A stretch of DNA of 64,000 nucleotides from positions 3,658,001 through 3,722,000 of the forward strand of contig CAVTUH010000001.1 in assembly GCA_963737835.1 (NCBI GenBank), in the 5' to 3' direction. The notes under the pieces were generated by a model. That model was not told where the DNA came from and made no database searches. It saw only the letters and a list, made by a program, of their open reading frames with translations. The stretch is from Palsa-1248 sp963737835 (GTDB taxonomy: Bacteria; Gemmatimonadota; Gemmatimonadetes; Gemmatimonadales; Gemmatimonadaceae). A program made the position numbers and the translations under genes. Below, in pieces: positions 21,230 to 30,113 of this stretch. How positions within the stretch are numbered: the first letter of the stretch is position 1; every line of letters begins with the position of its first letter.

Positions 21230-22228
21230 TTTCTTGTCGACGGGCTGTTACGGGTTTTGCTCACCGCCGCGGTGCGTTCTTGCTGAGTGAGTACCTCAGC
21301 GAACGGCAGGGATTGGCGGAGTCGGGTAGCGCGCGTACCGGGATCGGCTAAGAAACGGCGGAGCTGAGCAGGGGATACGGTGCGAAGCAGTTGTAGCCAC
21401 TCCCTGAGCGTCGCACGTTCCCCCGGGGCGGCGTTTCGAAGGCGGCGGGACAGGGCTTGGCGGGTCTGCCGTATGAGAATGGGGGTCGCGTGCCAGTATT
21501 GCGGCGACGGCTCGGGCAAGACGGCGCGTCCGGTCATCCACGTCCGCGTGCCTTCGCAGGGCGGCGGCCGGAGAATCGCCGTGCTTATGCGTGCCGGCTC
21601 GTCCAAGCCATGCGGCTGGGGGCGGGCCCAGGAGCGGAATGCCTCGCGCGTTGGTCTCGCGCTCGGCCACGCTCATGGCGGTCAGGTCTGGCCCAGTCGA
21701 GACCTGCAACTCGAGCGGGGTACCGGTTTGCCTTTCAACATCGGCGAGCGCGCGGCCGACCGCCTCACGGGTTTGGGCCGCGTCCTTGGAGCTCGTGAGG
21801 ACGCCGATGACTGCCGTGCCCCCCGCGCCCGTTGGAGTCGGAGGGAAGAGTTCAATGATCCAGGCCGCTCGCGGAATGGGCCGGACGTCGCTAAGGGCGC
21901 GTCGGACGGCGTCAAGCGTAGCTGTCGCCACGCGGCGCTCCTCAGCAAAGAGCGCGCGAATTGCGCGCGTGAGTGGATGCTGGGGCCGGAGGCGAATTTG
22001 CTGACCGCGTCCAGACCCCGATTCTTCGAGTATGCCCGAGTCGCCGAGCGCGACGAGCGCGCGGCGAGCGCCTGCCGGGTCGAGTGCGGCTTCTCGGGCA
22101 ATGTCGGCGCGCGAGATTGGCTCGCTCCGCGGGGCCAGCACACGAAGTAAACGGACCGCGGCTTCGCGGCCGAGGATACGATTGAGCGGAGCCCGCAGGC
22201 CACTTTGGGGATGGCGAGTCGGACGCAC
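21226..22228 (-). pseudogene. Winged-helix regulator of an antitoxin-like pair, one frameshift
   Basis: The GTG at 22228 starts a 330-residue protein with an N-terminal winged helix (SRADIAREAALDPAGARRALVAL, about 40-62), a middle alpha/beta domain (WIIELFPPTPTGAGGTAVIGVL) that resembles a nucleotidyltransferase-like core without the catalytic Asp pair, and a helical tail (RRFLADPGTRATRLRQSLPF). The tail is regained only after removing one base from the G5 run at 21481-21485; uncorrected, the frame runs out at 21296. Three palindromes lie 42-95 bp upstream. The stop overlaps the GTG of a truncated partner. Confidence 0.65.
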
Positions 22229-22269
22229 GTATGCCTCCCGGGTAGGGCCCGTTCAGTTAATCGGTTTGG

Positions 22270-22323
22270 GGAGACTATAGTCTCTTTGCAGAGACTATAA
22301 TCTCCTTACTCAGACGATAATCT
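22270..22323. promoter_or_regulatory. Three 14-bp palindromic repeats at exact 20-bp spacing
   Basis: GAGACTATAGTCTC (22270-22283) is a perfect palindrome; GAGACTATAATCTC (22290-22303) and CAGACGATAATCTC (22310-22323) are near copies. Starts are exactly 20 bp apart. They lie just upstream of the winged-helix regulator on the minus strand, and their AT-rich centres could also form promoter -10 elements. Strong candidate operator array for autoregulation. Confidence 0.7.
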
Positions 22324-22502
22324 CTCCGTCGCGGTACCGCCAGCCCTCCGCCCGCCGCTCGCGCTGCACAGCGCCCGATCCTCCCCCCGCTGCTCGGAGA
22401 AAGTCTGATTTGGTCAGCGCCGAAAAAGGCAACCGCTGACCCTTCAGCTTGGGCCGGCGTGAGACAAATCAATGAGTCAGGCGGTGCTACAGACAGGCGT
22501 GC

Positions 22503-23702
22503 GTGACCACCAAGCGCCTCCGGTCCCCGTACCGTGCCCTCTCGAGGGAGGCAACAGTGAGGTCGATTTGGCGCTACGTCCGATGGGTATGCGCACTCAC
22601 GCCGGCATTCGCCTCGCATGCCGCGCTCGCGCAGACCGACCGCCCTCTACTGCGGCCGGCGCAGATCAGCCATCCTCCGGTGACTCAGGCCCAGCTGGCG
22701 GCCGCCCAGCAGAACCAAGCGAGGGTGCTCGCGATGGCGAACGTCTTTGCGCAGGTGGCCCGCGACAGCGCCCTCGCCTACGAAGCCCGATTTCAGGTGA
22801 CGCAGGTCGAGTACCACGTCAGGTACCTCAACCTGGCGCTGCAGCATCCATCGTGCGTCAGCGCCGGTTGCAAGGTGGCACTGCAGAATCGAATCCAGAT
22901 CGCCCAGGCCGAGCGGACAACCTTGCTCACCGTGCGCCAACCGAGGAACCTCTTTGGGCTCAATGGCGCCCTGATCTCGTCAGGCATCAGGGCCCAGCCC
23001 GGGACCCATGCCCCCCCGGGAGGCCACGTTAGTCCGGCACCCGCCTGTACCGCACCGCAAATCACATCCACGTATGTCCCAGCTGGCCAGCCGGGTACGC
23101 CAGTTATGATCAACGGGTCCGGCTTTGGATCGTCGCAGGGAGGGAGCACGATCACCTTCATCGTCGGTCCAACGCAGACGTTGTCCGGGACCGCGGACTA
23201 TTGGAGTGATACGCAGATCATCACATCGGTGCCTCCGGCATCCGGGCTCACCGCCTATGCCGGCAACCTGTTCGTGACGGCCTGTCAACAAAGCAATGCG
23301 GTCCAGTTCCCGTTCAACCCCTCGACGACCGTTCAAATGCTCCCGTCCAACGGATTCGGGATGATGTCGTTGATCACTATGACTTGCTATTTAGACAGCT
23401 GCTCGGACTCGCCGAGGGTCGATGGTCACCTGGTGGTGGCGGGGATTTACCAGGGCGGGAACGGGAATGACTCCTGGCACTACGGCCCACAACTGCTGAA
23501 CGGGTGGACGGTGAGCTCGACCTTGCTCATCAACAACTTTGCCGTCAGCTCGCGTGACTATAGCTCCTTCGTCACGCAGCCCACGGTCGGCAGCGCGTCG
23601 CCCTACACCGTCGTGAAGTGGAACGTCACTCCCAGCGGCGGCGCCACGTGGTACACGCTCGAGGTCTTCGTCGTCGGACCGATAGGTCTAGCGTATCAAT
23701 AG
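22503..23702 (+). CDS. Secreted protein with IPT/TIG domain
   Basis: 399 residues from a GTG. A long n-region precedes a signal peptide (WVCALTPAFASHAALAQ). Residues 60-150 are helical, Gln/Ala-rich (TQAQLAAAQQNQARVLA). After a Pro/Gly linker comes an IPT/TIG immunoglobulin-like domain (ITSTYVPAGQPGTPVMINGSGFGSSQGG, abbreviated motif GxGFG) and a beta-rich C-terminal region with paired cysteines (CYLDSC). Surface or periplasmic; no enzymatic motif. No operon partner is evident. Confidence 0.7.
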   Translation: MTTKRLRSPYRALSREATVRSIWRYVRWVCALTPAFASHAALAQTDRPLLRPAQISHPPVTQAQLAAAQQNQARVLAMANVFAQVARDSALAYEARFQVTQVEYHVRYLNLALQHPSCVSAGCKVALQNRIQIAQAERTTLLTVRQPRNLFGLNGALISSGIRAQPGTHAPPGGHVSPAPACTAPQITSTYVPAGQPGTPVMINGSGFGSSQGGSTITFIVGPTQTLSGTADYWSDTQIITSVPPASGLTAYAGNLFVTACQQSNAVQFPFNPSTTVQMLPSNGFGMMSLITMTCYLDSCSDSPRVDGHLVVAGIYQGGNGNDSWHYGPQLLNGWTVSSTLLINNFAVSSRDYSSFVTQPTVGSASPYTVVKWNVTPSGGATWYTLEVFVVGPIGLAYQ

Positions 23703-24469
23703 GTCGCCTGCTCTCGTGTCCACGAGACCGCACTAGGACAGCGTGGCCCCGACCTGCACACTTACGGATCCAGGCGACGCAAGGCTCATGAGTGAGGCCT
23801 GCCGGCTGTTGGCCCAGCAGCCACCGGCTTTGCAAGCCTGGACGACGTAGTAGTAGGTCGGGGCCGGTCACGAGACTCCCTCGTGCGCAACAAAAGAAGA
23901 CTTGTGCTCGGCGTTGATCCGCGCGAATTGGACTAGAGCGTGAGGCCACTCGCTCGAGCGGCCCGAGTCGACCGCCCGGCAACAATGACGGCTGTGCCAC
24001 CGTTCCGGAAACTCCGGCTCGCCGAGTGGTGCGGCCTCGCGTCAGGCACGGGCACGACTGGCCGAGCGGACGACAGGGCGACGAATATCAGACCAAGGTA
24101 GGGCCAGGGCAAAAATCGGCGGAGTCACGGATCATGACTCGAGCACGTTACCGTAACGCGAATGGGCGCCCAGAGCTCTCGGGCTAAGCCACCACTGCAC
24201 TGTCGGGTGCGGCCTGGTGTGTGCGTCGCGTGCGAGTGTCGTTGGCGGCGACCCGCGCGCCCAACCGTGCGCAACCGATACCCCCGCGTGGCCCGCACGC
24301 AGCGTGACCGTGTGCATCCAATGGCCAACGGACTTAAGGCGTGCAATAAGCCACCGTACGTGTGATGCGTCCGCTGTATCCCTCGTTCGCATGGCGGAGG
24401 AACGGGGCAACGATGCAAAGCTGACGTCCACGGGCTGCCGTGGGGCTGTCCGCGAAGCCGGAGCGGCAA
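23703..24469. other. 770 bp without a recognisable gene
   Basis: No frame on either strand shows a signal peptide, domain or plausible start with a ribosome binding site. Open frames of 100-130 codons occur but are Arg/His-rich, as expected of GC-rich noise. Confidence 0.5.
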
Positions 24470-25792
24470 ATGGCGTTTCAGCCGACGAACTACGGCCGAA
24501 GAGTGGTCCATGTAGTAACCGCACTGCTCGTTGAGATACTGGCGGTCGCCGCGTGCACCGTGGCGCCGGCCGATGTTGCGCCCACGCCCATCACCGGGCG
24601 CCAGAAGCTGGACGACTTAATGGCGAGCTTCGAGCGCAGCAGTACGAACGTGCAGTTCACGCCGAAGGTCGTCACAGCTTTCAAGGCCTTCGATCAAAAG
24701 AGCCTCATCCCGTCCGCGATCTACGGTGACTCATCCATATGGAACGACGTCCACGATAGCACGCGGACGCTGTCGGTGACCGGCACCGTTCGCAACAATC
24801 AATATGACATAGCACCAGACACGGCCATGCCGGTCGAGCTGGGCGCTTCCCTCAGGCGCGTACGGTTAGAGCGACTCAGCCGCCGGCACTTCCGTTGGAC
24901 GTCCACGGTCGAGCAGACGCTCGGTTCGTTCACCGTCCAGGACCTCGCTCGCGGCATTCAGGCCGCATTCAGGAACGCGGCGGAAATGACGGGCGCCGAG
25001 TTGCGTGAAGCCTCGCTGTCGCGTTACCCGCACGCGGCTGCCGTGCTCGGTCGCTGGCTCTCGCTCGACAGCATCGTCACGAAACGGGACTCCCTCAAGA
25101 CCCATGTACGTCTCGTTGTCGGGATTCACATGGATCGACTCGCGGCCATTTACCCGAGCTATGCCTCTTCGCTGCGCATGATCGGCGAGGCGGCGCAGTT
25201 TCATTGCGTGGCTACGGATACCAGCGGCGCCGAGTGGGCGCGAGTCGACCTCGGTGGCGGCCGGTTCGCGATGGAAATCGCCACGACGCGTGCGGGACAC
25301 CTCGCGCCGTTGACCGGCCCGCCCCGGCAGATGCCAGATACGCTGCGTCTGAGCAGTGCTGTGTCGACGAAGATCTCGCTCTTCTCTGTCGGGGTACACG
25401 ATCTAATCATGCGGTTCACGTTGCTCGATGCCCCGCACGTGCTCGGCTGGCGCTTCCAGTTCCAACAAGAACCAAAATGGGATTTCCCCTTGATGCTCGA
25501 CCGCCTCGTGACAGCATCCCTTTCTCAGCCGTTCACGGGTCCAGGCGGACTGTCCGAGGCCTGGGTCGCAGATAGCGCGGGCGGAGCCGCGCTGTACCAA
25601 CAGCGGATCACGTTCGAGGTCGAGGAGAGCACAATCGTTCGCTGGCTGGGTGGAGCGAGCGCGCAGTTGTACGGTGCGTTCTCGGACTCGTCGACCGCCG
25701 AGGAAAATGCGTTCTACGCCAGCTTCCTGAGTGCGGCGCGTGAGGATCTCCGGACTGCTCCCTTGGTCGGCAGTCGACCGCGCAAGGATTGA
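24470..25792 (+). CDS. Lipoprotein of unknown function
   Basis: 440 residues. ATG 24470 is preferred over upstream starts because a GGAGCGG site precedes it and the lipoprotein signal (VVTALLVEILAVAAC) is then of normal length. The mature part alternates helical and beta-rich stretches and has only two Cys. No domain recognised. It lies between the IPT/TIG and Big_2 proteins in the same direction but separated from both by more than 450 bp, so probably a single-gene unit. Confidence 0.65.
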   Translation: MAFQPTNYGRRVVHVVTALLVEILAVAACTVAPADVAPTPITGRQKLDDLMASFERSSTNVQFTPKVVTAFKAFDQKSLIPSAIYGDSSIWNDVHDSTRTLSVTGTVRNNQYDIAPDTAMPVELGASLRRVRLERLSRRHFRWTSTVEQTLGSFTVQDLARGIQAAFRNAAEMTGAELREASLSRYPHAAAVLGRWLSLDSIVTKRDSLKTHVRLVVGIHMDRLAAIYPSYASSLRMIGEAAQFHCVATDTSGAEWARVDLGGGRFAMEIATTRAGHLAPLTGPPRQMPDTLRLSSAVSTKISLFSVGVHDLIMRFTLLDAPHVLGWRFQFQQEPKWDFPLMLDRLVTASLSQPFTGPGGLSEAWVADSAGGAALYQQRITFEVEESTIVRWLGGASAQLYGAFSDSSTAEENAFYASFLSAAREDLRTAPLVGSRPRKD

Positions 25793-26270
25793 GTGGCATA
25801 CAGTCCCAGGCGCTCGGCCGCCAGCTCGCCAGGCAGGCGAGTGCCAGGCCGGCTGGGGACAATTGGGGGCACAATCTGAGGCGGTATCCAAACGCGAACC
25901 CCTTGTCCGATTGCTGCCGGGGCTGATTGCCCTGCCGTCGCCACGCCGCCCTCAGCCGAAAGCACAATTGTTCCTCGCCTGGCGGTCGATTTTGTTGCAG
26001 TGACAAGGCGACCCCGTCGCTCCGAGTAGCTGTCGAGTACGCCGCGCCGGCGCCGAGTGGCGGACCGCGTATCTAGCGCATGCCTCGGGGGCCTTTGATC
26101 ACCGTTTCGCTCCTACTGGATTGGCTCGGCCAGGAAGGTGTCGCGCAGCGACTGATAGGCCACGTCCTGCTCACGAGTGAACGAACTGGTGCAGGCGTGG
26201 CCGCCGGCGCAATTGTGAACAGCGCGCTTCGGACCCCGCCGGCAGCTGCGCGCCCACATTGCGGTGGAAC
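25793..26270. other. 480 bp without a recognisable gene
   Basis: No conserved frame. A short GC-rich inverted stretch (CTCGCC/GGCGAG near 25823-25838) could form a hairpin after the preceding gene but lacks a T-tract. Confidence 0.4.
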
Positions 26271-27725
26271 GTGAAACTCCGTCCGGAGTGGATCTGTGGC
26301 GCCGCCTTGGCGCTGCTCGTGGTCGACTTGGCGTGCAGCTCCTCGCAGCAGGCCGTTGGCCCCGGCGTCGGCCCACTTCGCGGCATCGTGATCACGCCCG
26401 ACTCGGCCGCAGTGACTGTCCACGCTACTCAGACTTTTTCCGCAACGGCCCACGACGAGGCAGGCGCAGTCGTCACCGGCGTCACGTTCCTCTGGTCGAG
26501 CAGCGACACGGCCATCGCCAGCATCGATCAGAATGGACGGGCCACGGCGCGCGATACGGGTCAAGTCCGGCTCGCGGCGAGCGCACAGGGGGTCTCGGGC
26601 TTCGCCACCCTCACGATCAATCCCGTTCCCGTCGGTTCCGTCATTGTCGAACCTTCAAGCGACACCGTCGCCATCGGGTCGGGGATGCAGTTGTCGGACA
26701 CGGTGAAGAGCCTGAACGGGAATCTGCTCAACCTGCCGGTCACGTGGAGGTCTTCGGACACCAGCATCGCGTCGGTCTCGAGCGCCGGCAGGGTGCTGGG
26801 CGGGAGCGCTGGCACCGTGACGATCACCGCTTCGGCGGGTGGCAAGACCGGGAGCAACACGACGGTGGTGATCGACACGACAGCGCCCGCGAGCATCTCG
26901 CTACAGATCAGCCCCGATTCCGTCGTTGCGATCCCGAACCCGCTGGACGTACTCGTCCAGGTCACAGCGACCGTCAAAACGCTGAGCGGCCGCGTGCTGA
27001 ACAATTATCCTGTCGTCTTCACCAGCACGAACCCTCCGGTGAGCGGCTTTTTGGGAGCAGGTCCAGATACGATCGTCGGTGGCTCGATCCTGATCGTCCC
27101 CGATGCGAACGGCCGTGCGGTCATTACTGCTACGGCCGGTGCGGTCAAGGCTCAGTCGTCTCTTACGATCTGCTACGTCGCGAGCACGCCGATCTGCAAT
27201 CCCTTCGCCCGCATTCAAGTTGTGCCGCCCGCGGACACACTGACCGTTGGCGACAGCGTGCAGATGGAGGCGATTGGCATCGATTCCTCGGGGAATGCAT
27301 ACCCGAACATGTTCGTCGAATGGGACGCCGGCCCAGTCGTTTCGTCTGACTCCAGTCGTGTGATCATCGTCGAAGCCGAAGGGGAAGTACAGGCACTGAA
27401 CCCAGGGACACAGGAGGTGGACGCCTCGATTCAGGGCTTCGGCGGCCTGAGCGACATCACGGTGATCCCCGCGCCAGGCGCGTCCATCGCCGCTGCGGCA
27501 GCCTACGAGGCGCATCGTGCACGTCTGATCGCGGCGGCGGCGATCGCCCGGCGACAGGCGCTGGACGCGCGTAATCGTAGGCATCAAGCGTTGCGCCAAG
27601 AGCTCGTGAGCGCCATGCGCCGCAGCCGAAACGCGATCACGAAGGCGTACTATCGTCGGGTATTGACTCGGATCGACGCCGAGCCGCTGACATCACTTGG
27701 AAGCGCAGGCGCCAGATGGCCGTAA
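26271..27725 (+). CDS. Big_2-type Ig-like lipoprotein with basic helical tail
   Basis: 484 residues from GTG 26271 (TTG 26259 is an alternative). Lipobox LVVDLAC. At least two bacterial Ig-like group 2 domains are clear: a domain opening with VTVHATQTFSATAHDEAGA and containing WSSSDTAIASIDQNGRA, and WRSSDTSIASVSSAGRV; further beta-rich repeats follow to about residue 405. The last 75 residues are quite different: Ala/Arg-rich and predicted helical (AAAAAYEAHRARLIAAAAIA and on), strongly basic. Likely displayed at the outer membrane surface. The tail could hold nucleic acid, polysaccharide or a partner helix (inference). Confidence 0.75.
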   Translation: MKLRPEWICGAALALLVVDLACSSSQQAVGPGVGPLRGIVITPDSAAVTVHATQTFSATAHDEAGAVVTGVTFLWSSSDTAIASIDQNGRATARDTGQVRLAASAQGVSGFATLTINPVPVGSVIVEPSSDTVAIGSGMQLSDTVKSLNGNLLNLPVTWRSSDTSIASVSSAGRVLGGSAGTVTITASAGGKTGSNTTVVIDTTAPASISLQISPDSVVAIPNPLDVLVQVTATVKTLSGRVLNNYPVVFTSTNPPVSGFLGAGPDTIVGGSILIVPDANGRAVITATAGAVKAQSSLTICYVASTPICNPFARIQVVPPADTLTVGDSVQMEAIGIDSSGNAYPNMFVEWDAGPVVSSDSSRVIIVEAEGEVQALNPGTQEVDASIQGFGGLSDITVIPAPGASIAAAAAYEAHRARLIAAAAIARRQALDARNRRHQALRQELVSAMRRSRNAITKAYYRRVLTRIDAEPLTSLGSAGARWP

Positions 27726-27811
27726 GAGGCGCCCCGCCCGTGGTCTCCAGTAACAATCGGAGTGCTGCCGGCCTCCGCGAGTTCCCGCGATCCACCGAGC
27801 GCCCCTTCATT

Positions 27812-28483
27812 TTAGAAATCCCGTAGCAGGAGTTGAAACTGCTCGTCGAAGGCGAGCAGCCGACTGAACTCCATGTTGATGTACCGGGGATGGAATTCAT
27901 CCGGGTCGAAGTCGAAGCCCAGCCACCGTCGGTACGAGGCGGGCGTGTTGAGGTCGCCCATGTCCTCGGACTCCTCCTCGTTGCTGTCCGGCAGCGCGAA
28001 ACGATGTTCACCGGCCAAGACCTGCAGCATCTCGGCGTATCCACCAATGCCACCCACGTCTTCCGGAGGACAGGCGCGCGCGCCATCCAAGCAGTGCGGC
28101 ACCAAAGCCTCGCGCGTAAACGGGACGAGCCGCTCGAGTCTCGCCAGGTGCTGCCAATTGTCGCCGAAATCATACTGGTACCTGAATGTCTCCCCTACCC
28201 CCGGTGCAATGGTGCGCAGGGTCACCCCTTCTTCGGAGATCGTGCTGTCCGGGAATTCATCGTCCTGTACACCGTATGTCACATCGTCGACCTCGAAGGC
28301 GTGAAGGTGATAGCCCTTCCACCCCATCGCCACGACCAACACTCAATGCAGTACCGCAAGCGGGATGTCGTACGGCACCGCGACTCGGCGCCACACCGGT
28401 GGCTCGGTGTCCTCGAGCGTGAGCACCAGTTCGGCGATCTGCGGCTTGAGACTGCGTGTGCGGCCACGCCCTTTTCGTACCAT
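27812..28483 (-). pseudogene. Plasmid pRiA4b Orf3-like protein with in-frame TGA
   Basis: A member of the pRiA4b Orf3 family, small proteins often found in mobile or accessory DNA and of unknown role. ATG 28483 gives a normal N-terminus (PQIAELVLTLEDTEPPVWRR), then a TGA at 28345-28343 interrupts PLAVLH|VLVVAMGWKGYHLHAF. The reading frame is the same on both sides: 224 codons including the stop. A CGA-to-TGA change would explain it. The rest (YDFGDNWQHLARLER, GGIGGYAEML) is intact, and GTG 28342 just after the stop could restart translation without the first strands. Confidence 0.75.
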
Positions 28484-28505
28484 CGATCCTCCCGGCCGCG
28501 TTCAG

Positions 28506-28952
28506 CTACCGAGGCGATGCCCGCCGCGCTGGAGGGCGGCCGCCTCGCCTGCCGTTCGCGCGGGCCGCCGCAGCCTTGATCGGTGTACGGGCCGCGCCAC
28601 CGCGGCGTCCCAGCGCACCAGCAGCAGCCCGCGATCCTAGGACTCCACTGAGCAGTTCGGCAACGTCAAAACCTTCGTCCAGCGCAGGCCAGTAAACAAC
28701 AGAGCCGCCACCCTCGATTCGCAAGCGCCGGAGCTCGGCCGGCTCGGCTTCTCGAAGGACACCTCGGAGCGCACGTCTCGGGACAGCCAGGGTGTAGCCC
28801 CCCTTAAGGTCGAGAACCACTCTGTCCGAACGCACGTCGTAGCGTGCACCCTTCGCACGCGGGCCGATCGCATCCGCTCGAGCTCCGCGTGCCACAATGA
28901 GTCGAGCATCTGCTGCAGAAAGAGGTCGCTGTAACAACGAAGGCTTCATCAC
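28506..28952 (-). CDS. DUF2442 domain protein
   Basis: 148 residues with a central DUF2442 region (ARYDVRSDRVVLDLKGGYTL and VPRRALRGVL, WPALDEGFDVAELLSGVLG). The last 40 residues are Arg/Ala-rich and look added. DUF2442 proteins are commonly encoded next to DUF4160 proteins, as here, with the ATG 4 bp after the neighbouring stop. The pair is suspected to act like a toxin-antitoxin module; this is not established. Confidence 0.65.
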   Translation of the reverse strand: MMKPSLLQRPLSAADARLIVARGARADAIGPRAKGARYDVRSDRVVLDLKGGYTLAVPRRALRGVLREAEPAELRRLRIEGGGSVVYWPALDEGFDVAELLSGVLGSRAAAGALGRRGGAARTPIKAAAARANGRRGGRPPARRASPR

Positions 28953-28956
28953 AAGC

Positions 28957-29232
28957 TCACGGCTGAGGATTCACGAGGTGCCAGGCTGCCAGAAGGGCAT
29001 CGTAATGCGTGGCCACCAAAGCAACCGCGCGTCTGACATCGGCCACTGACACGTGGCCACGGAGCTCTGGAGGGCGCTCCGATTCAAGATAGACCTTTAA
29101 GTTTCCCCGACCCCACACAACGTGCACGTGGGCAGGCGGATGATCCTTGGTGTAGATCCGAAACGCGAATCCCTCCGCCCGCAGCACCGTGGGCACGTAC
29201 CCAATATAACCGAAACGTTTGGGTTTTACCAC
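28957..29232 (-). CDS. DUF4160 domain protein
   Basis: 91 residues if started at GTG 29232 (MVKPKRFGYIGYVPTVL); the frame is open for 21 more codons upstream but those are not conserved-looking. The core FRIYTKDHPPAHVHV is the hallmark of DUF4160. Paired with the DUF2442 gene downstream. Upstream it abuts the truncated hydrolase, whose open frame runs across this gene's 5' part in another frame, suggesting that the accessory pair arrived by recombination that destroyed the hydrolase. Confidence 0.7.
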   Translation of the reverse strand: MVKPKRFGYIGYVPTVLRAEGFAFRIYTKDHPPAHVHVVWGRGNLKVYLESERPPELRGHVSVADVRRAVALVATHYDALLAAWHLVNPQP

Positions 29233-29389
29233 TTGGAGGCAGGGGCAGCAACGTAGATTGCGCGCGGCTTGATCGACATGGACGCAGACCGACATGGCGA
29301 GGCCTCTGGCGATCTTCGTCTATCCGGTCAGCACCACATCCGCGGCGGGCTCGGGCCAACGGTAAGGCGACGAAGTCCGACCGGTGAGT

Positions 29390-30112
29390 CTTGGAAGGGT
29401 TCCGCGCGGGACGCAGCGCAGCCAGTTGCTCATAAATGGGGTCCACCACTGGAGTCTTCGCCGCCCTCGCGGTGTCGGCAACGTTGAACGGCAGAGTGGG
29501 CGGGCCGCCAAATGGTGCGCTCATCATCACGACCGAGCGGAAGACGTCGGGCCGGATGAGCGAACACCACGCACCAATGGGGGATCCCTGGTCGTGCCCG
29601 ATCACCGCTGCCACGGAACGGTAGCCGAGGACGGAAACGAGTGCGACCACGTCCCCGACGTGGTTGAGCGTGGAGAATGGATCGAGATCGTCATCGTACC
29701 GAACGTCCCACCCGGACGTGCGCCCGTAGCCCCTGCGGTCTGGCGCGACCACGTAATAGCTGGCCGCAGCCAGTGGCAGCATCACCTTTCGCCAGCTGTA
29801 CGCGAGCTCCGGGAACCCATGCAGTAGCACGATGGCTGGTCGGCTCTTCTCCTCGAAGCCGGCTTCGAGAACCTGCATCGTGATGCCGTTGACGTTTCCG
29901 ATCAGGCGAGAGCGGATGCCCGTGGGCAGCAGGACCTGTCCGTAGCGCCAATCTTCGGCCGCTTTGAATGGCATCGACTTCAGGAGGCCCGCCTTTCCTG
30001 CGACACGAATGGGCAACACGGCGCCGCCCAGTATGCCGAGGAGACTTTGGACTACGCGGCGGCGTGTGAGCCCGTGACCGTCCACCTGAACCGCGCCGTC
30101 ATCGATTGGCAT
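29390..30112 (-). pseudogene. 5' part of a Tat-exported epoxide-hydrolase-like alpha/beta hydrolase
   Basis: ATG 30112 is 1 bp after the stop of the upstream AlaX-type gene. Residues 16-30 carry a twin-arginine signal (TRRRVVQSLLGIL). The fold starts normally: LLHGFPE (97-102), GYGRTS, and the nucleophile elbow GHDQG with Asp174, as in epoxide hydrolases. Likeness stops near residue 238 (about 29395); the open frame continues to 29084 through unrelated sequence. The cap domain end and catalytic His are missing, so the enzyme is dead. Confidence 0.7.
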
Positions 30113-30113
30113 C

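Noticed and set aside
22472..23032. Alternative frame beginning before the IPT/TIG gene
   Set aside because: Pro/Arg-rich, no domain; the GTG 22503 frame has a signal peptide and an IPT/TIG domain.
24131..24524. Small genes in the gap before the lipoprotein at 24470
   Set aside because: Open frames on both strands lack ribosome binding sites, signal peptides and plausible composition.
26264..27349. Open frame of 361 codons overlapping the Big_2 protein
   Set aside because: Arg/His-rich shadow of the Ig-like gene in the +1 frame.
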